From an uncultured Bacilli bacterium (GTDB lineage: Bacteria > Bacillota_I > Bacilli_A > RF39 > UBA660), in NCBI GenBank assembly GCA_947594675.1, contig CANQEF010000009.1, positions 1 to 18,966 on the forward strand: a stretch of 18,966 bases of DNA, written 5' to 3'. Under the pieces are notes generated by a model, which saw only the letters and a program-made list of their open reading frames with translations, had not been told where the DNA came from and did no database searches. The translations under genes were made by a program, and so were the position numbers. The stretch's first letter is position 1, and every line of letters begins with the position of its first letter. Positions 14,317-18,966 of this stretch are shown here, piece after piece.

Positions 14317-14622
14317 ATACTTCACCATTAATAGTATATGGAAATTATTTTTTTCTATCCGTATTAATACCTAACTAAATCTAATATCAATAATAATTAA
14401 TTAGTACTCTACATAAAAGAACACTATAAATTTATTTCAGTAAAAAAAGAAGTATAATATCTCCTCAATCTTTTCAAAAAAGCTTTTATATACCTCTTTT
14501 ATAAACAACTAGTCTTTTTGTCAATCTTATGCTCTTTTTATTTTTTTATAAGATAAATTTAAAATACCTAATAAGATTATTTCTTAATAACTCATTTATC
14601 GCTTATTTTATACAATAAAGAG
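14317..14622. other. Gene-free stretch with decayed serS downstream region
   Basis: No coding region is convincing here. The part 14440-14622 resembles the downstream region of intact serS (16184-16300). Both hold an A-run followed by GAAGT, then CTCCT, and then a CTxxTTTTATAAACAACTA segment (about 14504-14512 against 16203-16222). On the minus strand AGGAG (14465-14461) and CTTCT can still pair before U7, a weakened version of the serS terminator. It belongs to the duplicated serS 3' region described at 14623. Confidence 0.5.
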
Positions 14623-14755
14623 CTACAATCTACTTCTTTTCGATTTTCTCTTTTCCACCCATGTATGGTCTTAAAACCTCTGGAATTTTTATTGACCCAT
14701 CTTCTTGATAATTGTTTTCGATTAAATTATTAATCTTCTTATTAATGTTGCAATG
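14623..14755 (-). pseudogene. Duplicated 3' end of serS (fragment)
   Basis: Bases 14623-14726 match 16296-16399, the 3' end of intact serS, with two differences in 104 bases, both silent (TAC/TAT and GAG/GAA). The fragment encodes the same final residues, including [21 protein letters not shown] without its last residue and the stop codon. Upstream of Leu-Ile-Glu, a one-base deletion near 14726 and many changes break the frame, and similarity ends by about 14755. No start is present, so it is non-functional. It lies directly downstream of the DUF4143-type ATPase gene, which lies downstream of serS itself. Confidence 0.88.
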
Positions 14756-14779
14756 TTTCTTATAGTATGCACAAATAAA

Positions 14780-16024
14780 CTATAAATCCAAACTATTTTG
14801 ATTTAATAAAAATTCCTGCACACCAATTACTAGTATACCTTCTTCTGTATACCAATACTTAATATTGTCTTTTACTACAATTATTTTTTTAAAATTATCA
14901 TTAATGTTCATTAAAGGACGTTCTTCTTGTATTGTCTTTTCTCTTGTTTCCAAATTTAATGCTGATTGTACATAATATCTTTTATTTCCTAAATTACACA
15001 CAAAGTCAACTTCCAATTGTTTTCTATTTTTACTTCCATCCCTAATTTCAACTACACCTACATCAATATTATAGCCTCTTAACATCAATTCATTATAAAT
15101 TATATTTTCCATTATATGATTTTCTTCTTGTTGTCTAAAATTTAACCTAGCATTACGAAGTCCAATATCTGAAAAATAATATTTTAGGGGAGTTTGAATA
15201 TACTTTTTACCTTTAACGTCATATCTATTAGATTTATTAACAATAAAAGAATCTTCAATATATTTTATATATGAATTTATAGTATTTAAAGATATTTCTT
15301 TTTCACCATTACTTACAAATGTGTTATATATTTTTTGTGAATTAGTAAGCGAACCAACGGAAGAGGCTAAGATATTAATAATTGAATCTATAATATCAAA
15401 TCTTTGAATATTATTACGTTCAATTATATCTTTCACATAAGTTTGTTCAAATAAATCTTTTAAATATTTTGCTTTTTCATCATCGGTCTTTTTAGACAAA
15501 ATTAAAGGTAATCCACCATATAATATATATTCATTCCAAGCCTCCATTTTATCACCTTGAAAAGCAGCAACAAATTCTGAAAAGGATAATGGAAATACTT
15601 TAATTTCATCTCCTCTACCTCTAAATTCAGTAATAATGTCTGATGATAAAAATTTTGAATTACTACCTGTTACATAAACATCAAGATTTCTTTCATACAA
15701 AAAACTATTTAATACAGATTCAAAGTCATTTACTAATTGAATTTCATCTAATAAAATATAATACATTTCTTTATCTTTTATCCGTGATTTTATGTATAAA
15801 TTCAATTCATGAGAATCTAAATATTTACTATTTTCTTCTTTATCTAACTCTAATTTTATAATATGATTTTCTTTTACACCACTATCAAGTAAATAGTTTT
15901 TAAATAGTGGATCAAGTAAATAAGACTTTCCAGATCTTCTAATACCAGTTATGATTTTTATTAAACCATTTTCCTTTCGATTGATTAATCTGTTTAAATA
16001 AATATCTCTTTTTATTTCTTTCAT
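14780..16024 (-). CDS. AAA ATPase with DUF4143 domain
   Basis: A 414-residue protein of the AAA_14/DUF4143 family, common in gut bacteria and archaea and often in variable regions. Its function is unsettled; links to mobile elements, toxin-antitoxin-like loci and ATP-dependent regulation have been proposed. Seen: Walker A GIRRSGKSYLL (about 28-38), Walker B YYILLDEIQLV (about 87-97), the sensor strand VYVTGSNSKFL, EFRGRGDEI, FPLSFSEFV, and the C-terminal DUF4143 region with YYFSDIGLRNARLN and the nuclease-like EVDFVCNLGNKRYYVQSAL strand. I chose ATG 16024 because AAGGAG precedes it at eight bases. The reading frame extends upstream into the leader hairpin but is not translated. It lies between serS and a serS fragment and has its own promoter flanked by palindromes. 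Confidence 0.88.
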   Translation of the reverse strand: MKEIKRDIYLNRLINRKENGLIKIITGIRRSGKSYLLDPLFKNYLLDSGVKENHIIKLELDKEENSKYLDSHELNLYIKSRIKDKEMYYILLDEIQLVNDFESVLNSFLYERNLDVYVTGSNSKFLSSDIITEFRGRGDEIKVFPLSFSEFVAAFQGDKMEAWNEYILYGGLPLILSKKTDDEKAKYLKDLFEQTYVKDIIERNNIQRFDIIDSIINILASSVGSLTNSQKIYNTFVSNGEKEISLNTINSYIKYIEDSFIVNKSNRYDVKGKKYIQTPLKYYFSDIGLRNARLNFRQQEENHIMENIIYNELMLRGYNIDVGVVEIRDGSKNRKQLEVDFVCNLGNKRYYVQSALNLETREKTIQEERPLMNINDNFKKIIVVKDNIKYWYTEEGILVIGVQEFLLNQNSLDL

Positions 16025-16037
16025 AGTCAGTCTCCTT

Positions 16038-16073
16038 TTGAAGATTTTTGCCACTTGTGGCATTTTTCTTCAA
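16038..16073. repeat. Imperfect palindrome IR1 in the ATPase leader
   Basis: TGAAGATTTTTGCCA (16039-16053), loop CTTG, then TGGCATTTTTCTTCA (16058-16072). The arms pair at both ends with four central T-T mismatches, and the flanking T/A adds one pair. The left arm is identical to that of IR2. It covers the expected start of the ATPase transcript and ends next to its ribosome binding site. Confidence 0.8.
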
Positions 16074-16077
16074 TATA

Positions 16078-16106
16078 ATTATATAATCCTTTTTATTTTT
16101 TTGCAA
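16078..16106 (-). promoter_or_regulatory. Promoter of the DUF4143 ATPase gene
   Basis: TTGCAA (16106-16101), a 17-base spacer, then TATAAT (16083-16078). It lies exactly between IR1 and IR2, five bases from one and eight from the other. Confidence 0.75.
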
Positions 16107-16114
16107 CATTTTGC

Positions 16115-16148
16115 TGAAGATTTTTGCCAAAAGTGGCAAAAATCTTCA
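16115..16148. repeat. Perfect 15-bp palindrome IR2 upstream of the ATPase promoter
   Basis: TGAAGATTTTTGCCA (16115-16129), loop AAAG, TGGCAAAAATCTTCA (16134-16148): a perfect inverted repeat. No U tract follows on either strand, so it is not an ordinary terminator. Placement just upstream of the -35 fits an operator or a protein-binding site. Confidence 0.85.
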
Positions 16149-16183
16149 ACGAGGCTTTGCTTACAAGCAATTTAAATTTAATT

Positions 16184-16211
16184 AAAAAAGAAGTTTTTTT
16201 AACTCCTTTTT
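16184..16211 (-). terminator. Terminator of the M19 peptidase-serS operon
   Basis: AAAAAGGAGTT (16211-16201), loop A5, AACTTCTTTTT (16195-16185) with one G-U pair, followed by another U. It lies about 90 bases past the serS stop. A degraded relative lies downstream of the serS fragment at about 14442-14465. Confidence 0.75.
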
Positions 16212-16302
16212 ATAAACAACTAATCCATTTATCCATTAACAGTTAGTATTTAATTTGACGCTCTTAAACTTGATTTATGCACAAACTATTTTAATCTACA
16301 AT

Positions 16303-17592
16303 CTACTTCTTTTCGATTTTCTCTTTTCCACCCATGTATGGTCTTAAAACCTCTGGAATTTTTATTGACCCATCCTCTTGGTAATTGTTTTCGATTAAAG
16401 CTATTAATCCTCTTGGTGATGCTACTACAGTATTATTCAAAGTATGTAAGTAATAAGTACCTTTTTCATCTTTACTTCTAATTCCCAATCTTCTTGCTTG
16501 AGCATCACCCAAATTTGAGCAACTTCCAACTTCAAAATATTTTTTCTGACGAGGAGACCAAGCCTCAACATCACAAGACTTTACCTTTAAATCAGCTAAA
16601 TCACCACTACAACACTCAAGTTGACGAACAGGTATATCAAAATTTCTAAATATTTCTACAGTATATCTCCACATTTTTTCATACCAATTCATAGATTCTT
16701 CGGGCTCACAAATAACAATCATTTCCTGTTTTTCAAATTGATGAACACGATAAAGTCCTCTTTCCTCTAATCCATGTGATCCCCCCTCTTTTCTAAAGCA
16801 AGGAGAATAACTAGTCATATTAATAGGTAATTCTTCTTTTTTAATAATTTGATCCTTAAATCTACCAATCATTGAATGCTCACTTGTACCAATCAAATAT
16901 AAATCTTCCCCTTCGATTTTATACATCATAGCCTCCATCTCAGGAAAAGACATAACACCAGTAACTACATCACTATGAATCATAAAAGGAGGAATAGCAT
17001 AAGTAAAGCCTTTATCAATCATAAAATCCCTAGCATAAGCAAGCATAGCCTCATGAAGTCTTGCTATATCGCCAAGCAAATAATAAAATCCCTCTCCACT
17101 AGTACGTCCTGCCGCTTCCTTATCCATTCCACAAACTGCAGCAATTATATCAGCATGATGTGGTATTTCATAACTAGGAACAGTAGCCTCCCCAAATCTT
17201 TCTACCTCAACATTTTCAGAATCATCCCTACCAATTGGAACAGACTCATCAATAATATTAGGAATCACCATCATTATTTCCTTTATACGTAAAGATGTAT
17301 CTTCCTGAATTTTTTCCAATTCTGAAATTTCATCAGCCATATTTTTTACTTCTTCCTTAAGTAAATTAGCCTCTTCAACTTTTTTATCCTTCATCAATAA
17401 ACCTATTTCCGTACTTTTCTTATTTCTTAAAGCTTTTAATCCATCAGCCTTTGTTTGAGCATCTCTATTTTTTAAATCCAACTCATAAACTTCATCAACC
17501 AAAGGTAACTTTTCATCTTGAAATTTCTTTTTAATATTTTCTTTTACTAATTTTCTACCTTCTTCGTCTCTAATTAACTTAATATCTATCAT
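16303..17592 (-). CDS. serS: Seryl-tRNA synthetase
   Basis: Charges tRNA-Ser (and tRNA-Sec, if present) with serine. The 429 residues comprise an N-terminal coiled-coil tRNA-binding arm (about 30-105; LKALRNKKSTEIGLLMKDKK) and a class II catalytic core. The core has motif 2, CFRKEGGSHGLEERGLYRVH with FEKQE after it, and the serine and ATP region KSCDVEAWSPRQKKYFEVGS-CSNLGDAQARR. The motif 3 region reads LNNTVVASPRGLIALIENN instead of the more common LNGSGLAVGRT form, a subtype difference. ATG 17592 overlaps the TGA of the M19 gene (ATGA) with AGGAGG eight bases upstream, so both are translationally coupled under the T-box leader. Its 3' end is duplicated 1.67 kb downstream. Confidence 0.96.
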   Translation of the reverse strand: MIDIKLIRDEEGRKLVKENIKKKFQDEKLPLVDEVYELDLKNRDAQTKADGLKALRNKKSTEIGLLMKDKKVEEANLLKEEVKNMADEISELEKIQEDTSLRIKEIMMVIPNIIDESVPIGRDDSENVEVERFGEATVPSYEIPHHADIIAAVCGMDKEAAGRTSGEGFYYLLGDIARLHEAMLAYARDFMIDKGFTYAIPPFMIHSDVVTGVMSFPEMEAMMYKIEGEDLYLIGTSEHSMIGRFKDQIIKKEELPINMTSYSPCFRKEGGSHGLEERGLYRVHQFEKQEMIVICEPEESMNWYEKMWRYTVEIFRNFDIPVRQLECCSGDLADLKVKSCDVEAWSPRQKKYFEVGSCSNLGDAQARRLGIRSKDEKGTYYLHTLNNTVVASPRGLIALIENNYQEDGSIKIPEVLRPYMGGKEKIEKK

Positions 17593-18527
17593 TTTTCATT
17601 CCTCCTAAATAATTTATTATAAACATTTTTAAACATAATTTTTTCTATTTCATCTTTATTAAATTTTTTACTTAACAAATTTTCAATATCAGCTCTTATA
17701 GTAGTATAATCAAATACCTGTGGTGGAAAATCCAATCCAAAAAGATCCTTATCAAAAGTCATATCATCACTAGCTACACCTACACAATCAATACCTACAA
17801 TATCAACTAAATGTTCAATATGCTTAAGATAATAATCTTCAAGTTGCTCCTTACTAGCCCTAGAATTTAAAACAAATTCAGAATAAGAAACAACTCCAAT
17901 GATTGGATTAAATTCTTTAAGAGCCATCAATTGTTCATCATCCAAGTTTCGCATATTTGGGCACACTTTATAACAATTTGAGTGACTAGCAATAACAACT
18001 ACTTCCTTACCCAATTTTTTTTGTTCCCTTAAAAGGTCAAGAGTATCATAAAAAGTTTTTTTATTCATATGTGATACATCTATAGAAATACCCAAATCAA
18101 TAGCTTTTATAACAAATTCTTTTCCTAAATCTGTAAGACCATATTCCCCTTTATTACCAGATCCATACTTATTTGGATTATTCCAAACCAATAAAATGTT
18201 TCTAAGTCCTAAATTATATAATTCTTCTAATTCATAAACATCCTTTATATAGTCACAACCTTCTATACTTAAAACAACATTTTCTAATGATATGTATTTT
18301 TGAAGAATTTCTTTAGCTATTTTAAACATTTCTACAACATTAATCTCATCATAATTATCCCCTAACTCATCTTTCATACGTTCTTTTTCCATAAAATACA
18401 AATTAGCTATCAACTTCGAGACATTATTTAAATTGTAATTTTTTATCCATTTATCAAGATAAGTATAATCCATACGCAAATAACACTGATAAATAACAGA
18501 TAATAAATCATAGTGCATATCAATCAT
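17589..18527 (-). CDS. Membrane dipeptidase (peptidase family M19)
   Basis: A zinc dipeptidase of the renal-dipeptidase family, 312 residues. Zinc ligands as known for the family are visible: DMHYDLL gives H5 and D7, SIEG gives E89, SIDVSHM gives H153, and IASHSN gives H182. An additional catalytic-region Asp lies in GVASDDMTFDKDLFG. No signal peptide is present, so it is probably cytoplasmic. ATG 18527 is chosen because GGAGG precedes it. A longer frame up to 18680 would translate the T-box itself (the GGTACCGCG motif), so it is rejected. It is co-transcribed with serS under a T-box, which suggests a role in recovering serine or small amino acids from dipeptides, including D-containing ones. 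The substrate is unknown. Confidence 0.88.
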   Translation of the reverse strand: MIDMHYDLLSVIYQCYLRMDYTYLDKWIKNYNLNNVSKLIANLYFMEKERMKDELGDNYDEINVVEMFKIAKEILQKYISLENVVLSIEGCDYIKDVYELEELYNLGLRNILLVWNNPNKYGSGNKGEYGLTDLGKEFVIKAIDLGISIDVSHMNKKTFYDTLDLLREQKKLGKEVVVIASHSNCYKVCPNMRNLDDEQLMALKEFNPIIGVVSYSEFVLNSRASKEQLEDYYLKHIEHLVDIVGIDCVGVASDDMTFDKDLFGLDFPPQVFDYTTIRADIENLLSKKFNKDEIEKIMFKNVYNKLFRRNEK

Positions 18528-18540
18528 CTTAAAACCTCCA

Positions 18541-18728
18541 AAAAAAAGAATGATACCTAAAGGAGCACATAAAAGCGCGGTACCATCCTTCTTATTCTTA
18601 ATTCGATAACGGTTATACCGGAAATTTAATTCATCTATAGAGTAGATAAATAAGTATTTAATATCGTTCACACCAACCACGAATTCTCTTAATTAAATAA
18701 TCTTATTATTAGTTCTAATCATCGATTT
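18541..18728 (-). ncRNA. T-box riboswitch leader (probably serine-specific)
   Basis: The T-box motif AAGGATGGTACCGCG is read on the minus strand at about 18591-18577. AAGGA can pair with TCCTT and GCGC with GTGC to form the antiterminator, whose bulge would bind the uncharged tRNA acceptor end. In competition, GGATGGTACC pairs with GGTATCATTC over ten bases (two G-U), followed by seven U (18547-18541): the terminator. Upstream are a CGGTATAACCG Stem III-like hairpin with the usual CCGTTATCGA, and a Stem I apical stretch GTGGTTGGTGTGAACGA. Candidate serine specifier codons UCU lie at 18646-18644 and 18641-18639; I could not decide between them. Downstream serS supports serine. Confidence 0.9.
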
Positions 18729-18734
18729 GTCTAT

Positions 18735-18763
18735 ATTATATGCCAAATTTATCTCATTTGCAA
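18735..18763 (-). promoter_or_regulatory. Promoter of the T-box-M19-serS operon
   Basis: TTGCAA (18763-18758), a 17-base spacer, then the perfect TATAAT (18740-18735). It lies 13 bases past the stop of the partial gene at the right edge. Confidence 0.85.
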
Positions 18764-18775
18764 CAAAATTTTAAA

Positions 18776-18966
18776 TTAAGGAGTAAAGACTGCACGGGAA
18801 GAATGACTATTATCAGTATCACCATCGTTGCGTCCTGTACGAAAAACTCCAGTAGCACTAGCTCTACTAAAGTTACCACCACGAATAATCCACGGAAGAG
18901 AGCGATAAGGAAAAAAATTTGAGTTTCCATACCAACCCAAGTAACTACCACTTGCTCCAAACGTTT
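18776..18966 (-). CDS. Partial gene: C-terminal lectin/FGE-like tail of a surface protein
   Basis: The last 62 codons of a gene cut by the window edge, in the frame ending at TAA 18778-18776. The peptide begins TFGASGSYLGWYGNSN, continues with LPWIIRGGNF and ATGVFRTGRNDGD, and ends SSRAVFTP. The RGGxxxxxxGxF...SRAVFxP pattern is typical of C-type-lectin-like/FGE-sulfatase-like C-termini. These occur on bacterial surface, prepilin-linked and phage-tail proteins, where they bind ligands. The stretch is clearly richer in G+C, with CGT, CGC and TCC codons, than its neighbours. Two other frames over it give hydrophobic or basic nonsense. Domain naming is by pattern only, and the N-terminal part is unseen. 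Confidence 0.72.
   Translation of the reverse strand, partial: TFGASGSYLGWYGNSNFFPYRSLPWIIRGGNFSRASATGVFRTGRNDGDTDNSHSSRAVFTP

Noticed and set aside
15939..16139. Minus-strand frame overlapping the start of the ATPase gene
   Set aside because: It runs through the palindromes and promoter into the ATPase gene in another frame. It has no Shine-Dalgarno, and the ATPase frame is clear.
14440..16211. Insertion sequence or transposon
   Set aside because: No transposase and no matching terminal inverted repeats at both ends of the ATPase block. Only the serS-end duplication is supported.
18740..18960. Two longer frames (plus 18740-18922 and minus 18754-18960) at the right edge
   Set aside because: A third frame on the minus strand gives the RGG...SRAVF lectin-like tail with a proper stop. 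The other frames give basic or hydrophobic low-complexity strings and run into the T-box promoter.
1..18966. Alternative genetic code (TGA = Trp, as in mycoplasmas)
   Set aside because: Tryptophans are encoded by TGG in all genes, and TGA ends the effector, M19 and 47-residue genes exactly before coupled starts or terminators.
1..18966. CRISPR array, tRNA or rRNA genes
   Set aside because: No regularly spaced repeats and no cloverleaf or rRNA-like segments were seen on either strand.
18776..18966. Firm call of a diversity-generating retroelement target
   Set aside because: The tail fold would fit, but no template repeat or reverse transcriptase is in the window, so it is kept only as a check in the findings.

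Overview
The window looks like chromosomal DNA of a low-GC, spore-lineage Bacillota (Bacilli-like, possibly one of the uncultured gut groups near Erysipelotrichales). The reasons are the very AT-rich base composition, Bacillus-type gene neighbours (rpsP-khpA; uppS-cdsA-rseP; miaB-ymcA/ricA-like-cotE) and a clear homologue of the spore coat morphogenetic protein CotE. TGA is used as a stop (the C39-like effector gene, the 47-residue gene, the M19 peptidase), so the genetic code is standard. Almost everything lies on the minus strand; one gene (11602-12528) is on plus. The lineage placement is inference.

Reading the minus strand from the right edge, region by region: (1) 18776-18966 is the 3' end of a surface-protein-like gene with a C-type-lectin/FGE-like tail. 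(2) 16303-18763 is a T-box-controlled operon of an M19 dipeptidase and a seryl-tRNA synthetase. (3) 14440-16211 is an insertion-like block. A DUF4143-type AAA ATPase, whose promoter is flanked by two related palindromes, sits between the intact serS and a second, decayed copy of the serS 3' end. (4) 12506-14316 holds a 47-residue gene, a membrane protein resembling the zinc-ribbon-less part of a larger family, and a TPM-domain membrane protein. (5) 10760-12528 holds a lone prepilin with a C-terminal beta domain, divergent from an unrecognised helical protein. (6) 8288-10736 is the ankyrin-like gene - miaB - ymcA/ricA-like operon. (7) 5493-8276 is a type VII (ESX/LXG)-type cassette with its own promoter: a tandem WXG100 protein, a helical partner, a large protein with a papain/C39-like Cys-His arrangement, and an overlapping small gene that could be its immunity protein. 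(8) 4890-5466 is cotE, with a leader hairpin that covers its Shine-Dalgarno. (9) 4010-4834 is a DUF3419-like methyltransferase-fold gene. (10) 3407-3992 is rpsP-khpA. (11) 143-3345 is uppS-cdsA-rseP plus a small membrane protein gene, ending in a terminator.

The most notable point is that region 7 splits what in Bacillus subtilis is the neighbourhood ymcB(miaB)-ymcA-cotE. The cassette thus looks like an accessory toxin/immunity-type module in a conserved core and sporulation locus. No secretion ATPase (EssC) or other T7SS machinery is visible here. The second notable point is the serS 3'-end duplication around the ATPase gene, the arrangement left when an element enters the 3' end of a coding gene and restores it. 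Intergenic regions are very compact. Promoter -35 elements overlap the preceding terminators at three places, and one perfect AT hairpin covers both stop codons of a convergent gene pair.
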